In this document: positions 1 to 6,571 of the stretch, piece by piece
Position numbering within the stretch: position 1 is the first letter of the stretch
Layout of the letters: the number at the start of each line of letters is the position of its first letter
NCBI GenBank assembly: GCA_049680625.1
Contig: JBAUID010000057.1
Location: 1 to 14,776, forward strand
Reading direction: 5' to 3'
Length of the DNA: 14,776 nucleotides
Source: JAUIAI01 sp049680625
GTDB lineage: Bacteria > Pseudomonadota > Gammaproteobacteria > Burkholderiales > Burkholderiaceae_E
Translations under genes and position numbers: made by a program
The notes under the pieces: model-generated
Seen by the model: the letters and a program-made list of their open reading frames with translations, nothing else
The model's database searches: none
What the model was told of the DNA's origin: nothing

Positions 1-90
1 CATCCACTGACCCACGAAACCCTGCAAACCGAGTCGCAGATCTGGAACGATGTATCCGCGTTTGAAGCGGTTGAGTACCGGCCGGGATAA
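1..90 (+). CDS. 3' end of an unidentified gene (partial)
   Basis: Reading from base 1 in frame 1 gives 29 codons and then TAA at 88-90. The composition is normal for a protein, with a C-terminus reading WNDVSAFEAVEYRPG. The start lies outside the window. It converges on the ferredoxin gene (stop codons 27 bp apart), and no terminator hairpin is visible between them. I do not recognise the family from so short a tail. In some pseudomonads a gamma-glutamyltranspeptidase gene neighbours the equivalent ferredoxin, but this tail does not resemble the end of that family, so I do not assign it. That it is coding is inferred from the open frame running into the window edge and ending just before the convergent gene. 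Confidence 0.5.
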   Translation, partial: HPLTHETLQTESQIWNDVSAFEAVEYRPG

Positions 91-117
91 ATCGGGAATC
101 AATCAGCAGTCCCAAAT

Positions 118-390
118 TCAGCACGGATTAGTGTCAGCCCGTTTGATCGCCATTAAATGTTCGTACTTGAGCATCAACTGCGCCGGCGACTCGATGACAT
201 CGGGGTTCTCGGGAATACAGGCAACCGGACAAACCTGCTGGCATTGTGGTTCGTCGAAATGGCCAACACACTGGGTACAACGCTGCGGGTCGATTTCGTA
301 AATTTCCGGCCCCATATAGATGGCATCGTTCGGACATTCCGGCTCGCAAACGTCACAATTGATGCACTCATCGGTAATCATCAACGCCAT
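118..390 (-). CDS. fdx: YfhL/Allochromatium-type 2[4Fe-4S] ferredoxin
   Basis: A small electron carrier of 90 residues with two cubane clusters. The N-terminal motif is CxxCxxCxxxC (C9, C12, C15, C19). The second motif is CxxCx8CxxxC (C38, C41, C50, C54), with an additional Cys at 58. The long insertion between the second and third Cys of the second cluster, and the C-terminal extension, are typical of the Allochromatium/YfhL class rather than clostridial ferredoxins. The start at MALMITDECINC matches the family's usual beginning, and its ATG overlaps the coaD stop as TAATG, so translational coupling to coaD is likely; no strong Shine-Dalgarno sequence is visible. The same frame stays open upstream to 504 through the lysine-rich tail of coaD (see findings), but the upstream part does not look like ferredoxin. 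The redox partner is unknown. It is the last gene of the rsmD-coaD-fdx cluster. Confidence 0.9.
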   Translation of the reverse strand: MALMITDECINCDVCEPECPNDAIYMGPEIYEIDPQRCTQCVGHFDEPQCQQVCPVACIPENPDVIESPAQLMLKYEHLMAIKRADTNPC

Positions 391-956
391 TAGTTCTTGC
401 CAGCGTTTTTTTTGCCAGCTTTTGCGCCGTTTTTTGTAGCTTTTTTTGTGGCTTTTTTTGCAGATAGCCGGTCCGCCTGTGCCGGCACACGTTCGCGAAT
501 CCACTGCATAACAATCGGTGGGACAAATTTTTCGACGTCACCACCAAGCCGCGAAATTTCCCGGACCAGGGTGCCGGATACAAACTGGTACTGGTCAGAC
601 GGGGTCATAAAAATGGTTTCAATCCCGGGCATTAACTGCCGATTCATACCAGCCAGCTGAAACTCATAATCAAAGTCAGTAACCGACCGCAAGCCACGCA
701 ACACTACATCGCCCTGCTGCTCGCGCACCAGATTCACCAGCAAGCCCGAGAAGCGGATAACCCGAACGTTTTTGATCGGTGCCAGCGCGGCAGTCGCCAT
801 CTCAATCCGTTCATCAATAGTGAACAACGGGTTCTTCGCATTACTGTCTGCAATTGCCAGTACAACCTCATCAAATAGCAAGCCGGCACGGCGCATGATG
901 TCTTCATGCCCACTAGTTAGCGGATCAAACGTGCCGGGGTAGATAGCGCGGGTCAT
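390..956 (-). CDS. coaD: Phosphopantetheine adenylyltransferase with lysine-rich tail
   Basis: Transfers AMP from ATP to 4'-phosphopantetheine to give dephospho-CoA, the penultimate step of CoA synthesis, in the cytosol. The core has the nucleotidyltransferase signature GTFDPLTSGHEDI (residues 8-20, containing the SGH form of the T/HxGH motif), LRGLRSVTDFDYEFQLAGMNR in the middle, and the SGTLVREISRLGG segment near the C-terminal part. The family is normally about 160 residues. This protein has 188, the extra part being a Lys/Ala/Gly/Asn tail (about residues 160-188, SAKKATKKATKNG onward) resembling histone H1-like tails. The tail is encoded by runs of 6-8 adenines. The start has GGAG about 6 nt upstream. 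rsmD ends 24 nt upstream, and fdx begins on the stop codon. The enzymatic role is secure; the function of the tail is unknown (nucleic-acid or polyphosphate binding are guesses). Confidence 0.95.
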   Translation of the reverse strand: MTRAIYPGTFDPLTSGHEDIMRRAGLLFDEVVLAIADSNAKNPLFTIDERIEMATAALAPIKNVRVIRFSGLLVNLVREQQGDVVLRGLRSVTDFDYEFQLAGMNRQLMPGIETIFMTPSDQYQFVSGTLVREISRLGGDVEKFVPPIVMQWIRERVPAQADRLSAKKATKKATKNGAKAGKKNAGKN

Positions 957-980
957 GCGGGCTCCGAAGTATTTAACGAG

Positions 981-1673
981 TTAATCGGCTGGTGAGTCAG
1001 CAGGCTGATTTATTGGCTGACTTGTTTGTTCAAGCAAATAATAATGTACCTGCCCGGCTTGGCCGTTGCGCCAAACCATCCAGGTTGTCGCTGGGGCCTG
1101 GCCAGGGTCAAACGCCTGATCTGATTCTACGTATAGCAGGCCGCCGGGCCTGAGCACGGCACCCACAACAGGCAGCACCCGCACTAACCAGTCCCGGCCA
1201 AACGGCGGATCAAGGAACACCAGGTCAAATTGTTCGCGGCGCACGGCCGCCGAGCGCAATAAGGCAAGCGCATCCTGGCTAAGCACCTGGATGGCCTCGC
1301 CACATCGGCGGGCGCTGTCGTCCGTGCTGGCCCTGAGCTTGTCCACAACCAGGCGGGAAGCCCCGCTGACAGAGGGGTCGCGATCGTTAAGCAAGACCGT
1401 TGCAGCGCCTCGCGAGGCCGCCTCCAGGCCAAGTGCACCGGTCCCGGCAAACAGATCAAGACAAGCCGCGTTCTGTACCCGTGAACCAAGCCAGTTGAAC
1501 ACGGTCTCGCGAACCCGGTCAGGGGTTGGCCGCAACCCGTCAGCCGGTACCACAGCAAGCACTGTTCTGCGTAAGACACCGCCAACAATGCGAACCTGGT
1601 TTTTCGTCTGGTTATTCGTCTGGTTTTTGGAATTCGGACCAGGTGCGACACTGCGTCGCCGCTTGGGCTTCAT
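981..1673 (-). CDS. rsmD: 16S rRNA (guanine966-N2)-methyltransferase RsmD
   Basis: SAM-dependent methyltransferase that modifies G966 of 16S rRNA during 30S assembly. The recognisable core starts at VRIVGGVLRRTVL, followed by GLRPTPDRVRETVFNWL, the SAM-binding motif I DLFAGTGALGLEAASRG and the catalytic motif IV DPPF. I chose the ATG at 1673 (MKPKRRR, 230 aa). The longer in-frame start at 1739 would lie inside the preceding peptidase gene, while 1673 lies 7 nt after that gene's stop with a GAAG-type Shine-Dalgarno sequence. Between the start and the core is a basic, low-complexity stretch with the repeat SKNQTNNQTKNQ, and the C-terminus (TSQPINQPADSPAD) is also extended, so the protein is longer than the roughly 200 residues usual for RsmD. 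rsmD next to coaD is a conserved proteobacterial arrangement. Confidence 0.93.
   Translation of the reverse strand: MKPKRRRSVAPGPNSKNQTNNQTKNQVRIVGGVLRRTVLAVVPADGLRPTPDRVRETVFNWLGSRVQNAACLDLFAGTGALGLEAASRGAATVLLNDRDPSVSGASRLVVDKLRASTDDSARRCGEAIQVLSQDALALLRSAAVRREQFDLVFLDPPFGRDWLVRVLPVVGAVLRPGGLLYVESDQAFDPGQAPATTWMVWRNGQAGQVHYYLLEQTSQPINQPADSPAD
1596..1631 (-). repeat. Three tandem 12-bp units inside the 5' part of rsmD
   Basis: On the plus strand the units are CTGGTTTTTCGT, CTGGTTATTCGT and CTGGTTTTTGGA, in direct tandem. On the coding strand they encode the repeated tetrapeptides SKNQ, TNNQ and TKNQ in the disordered N-terminal extension of RsmD. Since 12 bp is a multiple of three, copy-number change would keep the frame. 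Confidence 0.85.
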
Positions 1674-1680
1674 AACTTCA

Positions 1681-3042
1681 CTACTTTGCCGACTCCGGGG
1701 CAGCGGTGACAACCCCGGACGGCAGCGCGCCGACAACAACCGTGACGAGCTTGTCCGGGATAAGGCGTCGTTTCAAACTGTCGCGCACCTGGTCTAAGGT
1801 AACCGCATTGACACGTTCAACCCAGCGCTCCAGGTAATCAATATCAAGGTCGTGAAAACCGATTGCCGACATCAGACCAAGAATCTTACGGTTCGAGTCA
1901 ACCCGAAAAACAAATCCGCCGGCGAGGTTGGTACGGGCGGCTTCCAGCTCTTCACTGGTCGGCCCTGTAACCACGTAGTCGGCAAGGACCTGGCGAACAA
2001 CCCCCAGGGCTTGTTCAGTTTTTTCGCGCTGGGTCTGCAGACCAATGGTAAACAACCCGGGTTGGACTTTTAATGAAAATCCAGACGATACCCCGTAGGT
2101 GAGGCCACGTTTTTCGCGAACTTCCTTATATAAGCGGGAAACAAAACCACCTCCGCCCAACACGCTGTTGGCCAGCAAAAGCGGAAAATAATCGGGGTCG
2201 CCGCGGGCTATCAACGGCCCGCCAATCAGAATATGGCTCTGTGCGCCTGGGTGGGCGATGCGCTCTTCAACACCCGAGCTTAAGCGCGGAACCGATGGCA
2301 TCTTCTGGCGATCCGCACCAGTAGCCGGCAGGCCTGCTACCAGAGTAGCGGCAATTTTCTCAGCAGTCGAACGATTAATCGCTCCGATCAAGGCCACTGT
2401 TGCCCGCGACCTGACGTAGTAATCCCGGTGAAAACGACGAATCTGTTGCGCACTGATGGCGGCGAGTTTTTCTTCGTCGAGTTGGTAGCCATAAGGATGA
2501 GTTCCGTAAGCCAGCCGGTAGTATGCGCGGCGTGCGATAATATTGGCGCGGGTATCCCCATCGCGAATTGCCTGCAGGATACGTTGCTTTTCACGCTGTA
2601 TCGCGGCATCTTCGAAGCGCGGCGTCGTCAGCATATCGGTAAACAATGCCAGGGCCTGAGAAAGCTCCGGTTCCGTCAGGAGCGTGCGCAAGCGCACCGA
2701 CGCACTATCATCCCCAGACCACGACGAGCGTTGGGCGCCAATCCGGGCAAAGGCATCCGCCACTTGTGCTTCGCTGCGCGGCCCTGCGCCGGCGTCAAGC
2801 ATCGCAGCCGTCATCGAAGCCACACCAACCCCGGCAAACTGGTCGAGTCGATCGCCGGCGTCAAAACGTACTTCGATATCGAGCATTGGAATCGCGTCCG
2901 CTCGCATGAACAAAACGTCGACGCCGCTATTGGTCGTCCAGCGTTCTATTGGCAAGACAGCATGGGCCGACGCGAGCAAACCAAAGAAGGCAACAGTTCC
3001 GACTATCAGATGGGCTGCGCAACGATTCAACATATTTGTCAT
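1681..3042 (-). CDS. M16-family peptidase-like protein lacking the zinc motif (partner subunit)
   Basis: 453 residues with a Sec signal peptide (hydrophobic VGTVAFFGLLASAHA, likely cleavage near residue 28), so exported to the periplasm. The overall architecture is an M16 (pitrilysin/processing-peptidase type) two-lobed protein. Where catalytic members have HxxEH, this one reads GVASMTAAMLDAG: the two His and the Glu are replaced by Ser, Ala and Ala. It does retain the C-terminal RLYKEVREKRGLTYGVSSGF segment, holding the Arg/Tyr pair that in M16 enzymes helps bind substrate. Its ATG overlaps the stop of the catalytic M16 gene upstream (TAATG), so the two are probably made in equal amounts. 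Family knowledge (mitochondrial processing peptidase and bacterial two-subunit M16B enzymes) suggests a heterodimer with that neighbour; the substrate is unknown. Confidence 0.88.
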   Translation of the reverse strand: MTNMLNRCAAHLIVGTVAFFGLLASAHAVLPIERWTTNSGVDVLFMRADAIPMLDIEVRFDAGDRLDQFAGVGVASMTAAMLDAGAGPRSEAQVADAFARIGAQRSSWSGDDSASVRLRTLLTEPELSQALALFTDMLTTPRFEDAAIQREKQRILQAIRDGDTRANIIARRAYYRLAYGTHPYGYQLDEEKLAAISAQQIRRFHRDYYVRSRATVALIGAINRSTAEKIAATLVAGLPATGADRQKMPSVPRLSSGVEERIAHPGAQSHILIGGPLIARGDPDYFPLLLANSVLGGGGFVSRLYKEVREKRGLTYGVSSGFSLKVQPGLFTIGLQTQREKTEQALGVVRQVLADYVVTGPTSEELEAARTNLAGGFVFRVDSNRKILGLMSAIGFHDLDIDYLERWVERVNAVTLDQVRDSLKRRLIPDKLVTVVVGALPSGVVTAAPESAK

Positions 3043-4523
3043 TAGTGACGCCTCCCGCCCGCCGGCGCAACCGGCTGGGTCGCCTGAGCACCTTGTTCGC
3101 GGCGTGGAGTCGATTCAATTGGTTGCGGCTCAAGCGTAGCCACTGTGAGCTTACCGGTATCGAAGTAGCTCCCGGCTACGCGCTGCACGTCAGCTACCGT
3201 AACCCGACGCACACCATCCAGAATGCGCGCTGCGTCAGTCACTTCAAAATTGGCCAACCGCATGGTTCCGGCCTCCATAACCTGGGAAAACAACGAGTCT
3301 TTTTCGTAAACCTGGCCGGCAACATAGCTGGCTTTAATGCGGGTCAGCTCATCATCATCAACCCCGTCAGAAGCAATTTTCCGGATCTGCTCAATCAAGG
3401 CTTGCTCCAGTTCGGCCGCGGTATGACCAGCCGCTGGCGTGCCGCCGATCGAGAAAAGCACCGGGCCACGGGCAAGCATTGAGTACCCGGCCCAGGCATT
3501 GTTGGCAATTCGCGTTTTTCGGACCAGCTCACGAGTCAGTCGTCCGGTGTCCCCGAAGCTGAGCACAGCTGCCAACATCGACAACGCGAACTGATCCGCT
3601 CCGTCGTCCAGCTTTCTTAAGCCTGGTACTTTGAAAACCAGTTGGACACTGGGCGCTTCGGCCGGTGCCTTGACTTGAACCCTGCGCAGACCATCTTGCT
3701 CTGGCTCGATCTGGGGTTTACTGGCTGGCAGTGCTTTGCGTGGGATTTTTCCGTAGGTTTTTTCGGCCAGTTGGCGGACCTGGTCAGCACTGACGTCACC
3801 GGCAATCACCAACACGGCATTGTTGGGTGCATATCGGGTTTGGTACCAGTGCCGCGCGTCAGACCCTGTCATGTTTTCCAAGTCGTTCATCCAACCGATG
3901 ACCGGCGTGCGGTACGGTGACGCAACAAACGCTGTCGCCATTAGCTGCTCTTGCATTTTCCCACTGGGTTGATCTTCAACCCGGGACCGTCGTTCCTCCA
4001 TGACCACAGAGAGTTCTTTAGCGAACGCTTCATCACTGAACTGAAGGTTTTGCATCCGATCAGCTTCCATTGTCATTACCGACTCGAGCAGTGAAATTGG
4101 CACTTGCTGGTAGTAACCGGTGTAGTCGCGGCTGGTAAACGCGTTTTCACGACCACCGGCGGCAGCGACCCGCTCGGAGAACACGCCTTCTGGAAAGCGC
4201 GGCGTGCCTTTGAACATCAAGTGCTCAAGCACATGAGCAACCCCGGTACTTCCGGAACTCTCATCCATCGATCCGGAGCGGTACCAAAGCATCTGGATGA
4301 CTGTTGGCGCGCGGCGATCTTCGATTACCACGAGGTCCAGGCCGTTTTCCAGGGTCAGGTTAGTCGTGTTTTCGTTTTGCGCAAAACCAGGGCTGGCAAC
4401 CAGGTAGAGCGCCAGTAACAGAATTGAACCCGTTAATGGGGGCCAGGGCGACCGGCCACGGACAAAGGCCGGGCCGGCAGGACTAGAATGACGGGTCGAT
4501 TGCCATCGGCACCAATTTTTCAT
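3042..4523 (-). CDS. Catalytic M16 zinc metallopeptidase, exported
   Basis: Predicted periplasmic zinc peptidase of 493 residues. The inverted zinc motif is H97-V-L-E100-H101, and E177 in VVMEERR is at the expected distance for the third metal ligand. The usual C-terminal R/Y segment is degenerate (RKTRIANNAWAGYSM), complementing the partner encoded just downstream, which has R/Y but no zinc motif. The N-terminus is unusual: about 30 polar or proline-rich residues precede the hydrophobic stretch GSILLLALYLVASPGFAQ, so the signal sequence would be long. I chose ATG 4523. A TTG at 4535 is possible but gives no better ribosome site. No in-frame ATG lies nearer the hydrophobic segment, so the true start remains uncertain. 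The start codon is only 21 bp from the divergent ftsY start. Confidence 0.9.
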   Translation of the reverse strand: MKNWCRWQSTRHSSPAGPAFVRGRSPWPPLTGSILLLALYLVASPGFAQNENTTNLTLENGLDLVVIEDRRAPTVIQMLWYRSGSMDESSGSTGVAHVLEHLMFKGTPRFPEGVFSERVAAAGGRENAFTSRDYTGYYQQVPISLLESVMTMEADRMQNLQFSDEAFAKELSVVMEERRSRVEDQPSGKMQEQLMATAFVASPYRTPVIGWMNDLENMTGSDARHWYQTRYAPNNAVLVIAGDVSADQVRQLAEKTYGKIPRKALPASKPQIEPEQDGLRRVQVKAPAEAPSVQLVFKVPGLRKLDDGADQFALSMLAAVLSFGDTGRLTRELVRKTRIANNAWAGYSMLARGPVLFSIGGTPAAGHTAAELEQALIEQIRKIASDGVDDDELTRIKASYVAGQVYEKDSLFSQVMEAGTMRLANFEVTDAARILDGVRRVTVADVQRVAGSYFDTGKLTVATLEPQPIESTPRREQGAQATQPVAPAGGRRH

Positions 4524-4544
4524 GCGGGGTATCAAAAGAAGTTT

Positions 4545-5609
4545 ATGTTTGGATTTCTCAGGCGCAAAAAGCGCGATGCAGACCAGGACAACAGTACCAG
4601 CCCTCAGTCCGGCCCCGATACTGTCCAGTCCAAACCGCAGGATACCGCGCCTGGCGTCGAAACCTCAGTAAATACGGGTGAAAACGCGGATATTGCGCCG
4701 GCCAGATCGGGCTGGCTGCAACGCCTGCGCGGCGGTCTGGATAAAACCCGACGCAATCTGGGTGGGTTGTTCACCGGCGCAACAATTGACGAAGACTTAT
4801 TCGAAGAGCTTGAATCCGCCCTGCTGGTCTGTGATGCCGGGGTCGCGGTCACTGAACACCTGCTCCAGCGGTTACGTGAAAAAATTAAAAGTGACGGCCT
4901 GCAAACTGGCGAACAGGTTCGCGATGCGTTGCGAGAGCAACTGACCAAATTGTTGTTGCCACTCGAAGCGCCGATGGATATCGACCGGGCTGAGCCTTTG
5001 GTCATGATGATCGCCGGCGTTAACGGTGCCGGAAAGACCACCAGTATTGGCAAACTGGCCAAACATCTTCAGGCCGCGGGTAAATCGGTTCTGTTAGCTG
5101 CCGGTGATACGTTTCGGGCGGCCGCGCGCGAACAACTGGCCGAATGGGGCAAACGCAACAACGTGCAAGTGCTGGCCCAGGACGGAGGCGATCCGGCCGC
5201 GATCTCTTTTGATGCCGTCAGCGCGGGGATTGCACGCAAAACCGGTATTGTCATGGTCGATACCGCAGGGCGATTGCCTACCCAGACACATCTAATGAAA
5301 GAGCTGGAGAAAATTCACCGTGTTATTGGCAAAGCCATGGACGGTGCGCCCCATGAGGTCTTACTAGTCCTTGATGGCAACACAGGGCAGAACATGGTTG
5401 CTCAGGCACAGTCTTTCGATGCGGCTATTGGCCTGACTGGCCTGATCGTCACCAAGCTCGACGGGACAGCCAAAGGTGGCGCCCTCGCTGCCCTGGCATG
5501 GGCACGACGCGATAAGCCAATTCCGGTTTACTTTATTGGGGTTGGCGAAGGAATCGACGACTTACAGGGCTTCAGTGCCAGCGAATTTGCAAGCGCATTG
5601 CTTGGCTGA
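4545..5609 (+). CDS. ftsY: Signal recognition particle receptor FtsY
   Basis: GTPase that docks ribosome-SRP complexes at the inner membrane for co-translational insertion of membrane proteins. 354 residues. It has a basic membrane-binding start (FGFLRRKKR), then a short acidic/polar A region to about residue 55, then the N domain (from SGWLQRLRGGLDKTRRNLGG). The G domain follows with GVNGAGKTT (P-loop, about 158-166), DTFRAAAREQL, DTAGRLPT and TKLDGTAKGG, and the C-terminus is GVGEGIDDLQGF. I chose ATG 4545 with AAGAAG just upstream. An in-frame ATG at 4488 would add 19 residues before the conserved FGFLRRKKR and overlap the divergent peptidase gene. ftsE and ftsX, which follow ftsY in many gammaproteobacteria, are not here; the next gene is the convergent maiA. 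The promoter must lie in the 21-bp gap or within the peptidase coding region. Confidence 0.96.
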   Translation: MFGFLRRKKRDADQDNSTSPQSGPDTVQSKPQDTAPGVETSVNTGENADIAPARSGWLQRLRGGLDKTRRNLGGLFTGATIDEDLFEELESALLVCDAGVAVTEHLLQRLREKIKSDGLQTGEQVRDALREQLTKLLLPLEAPMDIDRAEPLVMMIAGVNGAGKTTSIGKLAKHLQAAGKSVLLAAGDTFRAAAREQLAEWGKRNNVQVLAQDGGDPAAISFDAVSAGIARKTGIVMVDTAGRLPTQTHLMKELEKIHRVIGKAMDGAPHEVLLVLDGNTGQNMVAQAQSFDAAIGLTGLIVTKLDGTAKGGALAALAWARRDKPIPVYFIGVGEGIDDLQGFSASEFASALLG

Positions 5610-5643
5610 CACGCCACTTGAGTTGTCAACAAATGATGGTTTG

Positions 5644-6279
5644 TTAAGTCGCTTCGGGTTGTTCTGACGGCTGCGCTTTCGCAAACTCCGGCATCTTCAG
5701 GCAGGTATCGTTAATGCGGGCGATATTTGGATATGCCGAGATATCCACGTCGAAACGCTGCGCATTGAATACTTGTGGCACCAGGCAGCAGTCGGCCATG
5801 GTCACCGAATCGCCAAAACTGAACCGACCCGCCGGACGCCTCGCAAGGTCTGCTTCATAACCGGCCAGCCCCTCGTGGCACCAGTGGCGGTACCACTCGT
5901 TCACCTGTTCCTGGTTATGCCCCATGGACGATTTCAGATAGTTCAGGATGCGCAGATTGTTCACGGGATGAATATCGCAGGCGACCAGTAATGCCAGCGC
6001 ACGAACCTGAGCCCTGGCAAGCGGATCGGCCGGCAGCAAAGCCGGCTTTGGATGGGTTTCATCCAGGTATTCAAGAATGGCCAGTGACTGACCCAGTTCG
6101 TGGCCGTTATCAACCAGGGTCGGCACCAGGCCATGCGGATTAACCGCTTTGTAATCCGGCCCCGCCTGCGCGTTGTCCGGCAGCCAGACAACCTCCGGGG
6201 TCCAGGCCAGTTGTTTGATATTCAGGGCAATCCGCACCCGGTACGCGGCCGAGCTGCGAAAGTAGGTATAGAGCTGCAT
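5644..6279 (-). CDS. maiA: Maleylacetoacetate isomerase (zeta-class GST)
   Basis: Glutathione-dependent cis-trans isomerase turning maleylacetoacetate into fumarylacetoacetate in tyrosine/homogentisate breakdown. 211 residues. The N-terminal thioredoxin-like domain carries the zeta signature SSAAYRVRIALN (S9-S10-A-A-Y-R14) and the glutathione site NPHGLVPTLVDNG...QSLAILEYLDE. The helical domain has ACDIHPVNNLRILNYL, characteristic of this family. The start at 6279 (MQLYTYFRSS) has GAGG about 8 nt upstream. The longer frame to 6345 adds 22 residues with no family match. No other homogentisate-pathway gene is in the window, so a related zeta-GST activity (for example maleylpyruvate isomerase) cannot be excluded. 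Convergent with ftsY, 34 bp apart, with only a weak AT-rich hairpin between. Confidence 0.9.
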   Translation of the reverse strand: MQLYTYFRSSAAYRVRIALNIKQLAWTPEVVWLPDNAQAGPDYKAVNPHGLVPTLVDNGHELGQSLAILEYLDETHPKPALLPADPLARAQVRALALLVACDIHPVNNLRILNYLKSSMGHNQEQVNEWYRHWCHEGLAGYEADLARRPAGRFSFGDSVTMADCCLVPQVFNAQRFDVDISAYPNIARINDTCLKMPEFAKAQPSEQPEAT

Positions 6280-6346
6280 CAGGCAATCCTCAATTGGCAG
6301 GTCTGAAGTGTAGCCTCGCTTGCCAGATCCAGACAGAAAGTTCATG

Positions 6347-6358
6347 GCTATCGATAGC
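6347..6358. promoter_or_regulatory. 12-bp perfect palindrome between maiA and rpoH
   Basis: GCTATCGATAGC is self-complementary and lies 2 bp upstream of the -35 box of the first rpoH promoter and 67 bp upstream of the maiA start. A near-identical half, GGCTATTGATA (6393-6403), occurs 47 bp further on, just past the -10 box, matching GGCTATCGATA (6346-6356). The placement suggests an operator for an unknown regulator; this is inference only. Confidence 0.4.
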
Positions 6359-6360
6359 GA

Positions 6361-6390
6361 TTGATAAATAGGTTTGTTATATTATATAAT
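6361..6390 (+). promoter_or_regulatory. Sigma70-type promoter P1 upstream of rpoH
   Basis: TTGATA (6361-6366), an 18-bp spacer and a perfect TATAAT (6385-6390), in a locally AT-rich stretch. A transcript from here would begin near 6397 and carry a leader of about 175 nt containing the CIRCE hairpin. The -10 sits in the palindrome ATTATATAAT (6381-6390), so a -10 also exists on the minus strand toward maiA, but I see no convincing -35 for it. Confidence 0.65.
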
Positions 6391-6507
6391 TTGGCTATTG
6401 ATAAACGGTTTTTTAAATAAATTTACTAATTCTCTCACTCGACGATTGCCTCGGACATGGCCGTATTACCGGTGTTTCACCAGATCAACGACCGTTTAAC
6501 AAGTTTG

Positions 6508-6534
6508 TTAGCACTCGGTTCCGTAGAGTGCTAA
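6508..6534. promoter_or_regulatory. CIRCE element (HrcA operator) upstream of rpoH
   Basis: TTAGCACTC at 6508-6516, a 9-base spacer (6517-6525), and GAGTGCTAA at 6526-6534. This matches the CIRCE consensus at all 18 arm positions with the canonical 9-base spacer. CIRCE is the binding site of the heat-shock repressor HrcA, best known upstream of groESL and of hrcA/dnaK operons. Here it lies 37 bp before the rpoH start codon and covers the -35 and spacer of a predicted promoter, so HrcA binding should repress rpoH transcription. hrcA itself is not in the window. Confidence 0.93.
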
Positions 6535-6537
6535 AAT
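6508..6537 (+). promoter_or_regulatory. Proximal rpoH promoter P2, overlapped by CIRCE
   Basis: TTAGCA (6508-6513, 4 of 6 to TTGACA), an 18-bp spacer and TAAAAT (6532-6537, 5 of 6 to TATAAT). The predicted start near 6544 gives a leader of about 28 nt ending in AGGAG (6561-6565). The operator coincides almost base for base with this promoter, which supports it being the regulated one. The -35 is weak, so it is a candidate only. Confidence 0.55.
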
Positions 6538-6571
6538 AGACCCAGCTCAGCATTTTTTACAGGAGAGCCTC

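Noticed and set aside
1..90. Assignment of the partial gene to gamma-glutamyltranspeptidase by synteny
   Set aside because: The visible 29 residues lack the family's C-terminal pattern; synteny alone is not enough.
1291..1797. 168-codon plus-strand frame over rsmD
   Set aside because: Antisense to the SAM-binding domain of rsmD and low in recognisable features.
2428..3045. 205-codon plus-strand frame opposite the M16 partner gene
   Set aside because: Composition is rich in Arg, Cys and His with no motif; it is a shadow of the real minus-strand gene.
4488..4544. Longer ftsY start at 4488
   Set aside because: The added residues have no family counterpart, overlap the divergent peptidase start, and precede the conserved FGFLRRKK membrane-binding beginning.
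5628..5645. AACAAA/TTTGTT hairpin between ftsY and maiA as a terminator
   Set aside because: Only six A-T-rich pairs, a six-base loop and no T tract; too weak, and it overlaps the maiA stop codon.
6280..6345. Longer maiA start at 6345
   Set aside because: Zeta-class GSTs begin near LYTYFRSS; ATG 6279 has a better ribosome site.
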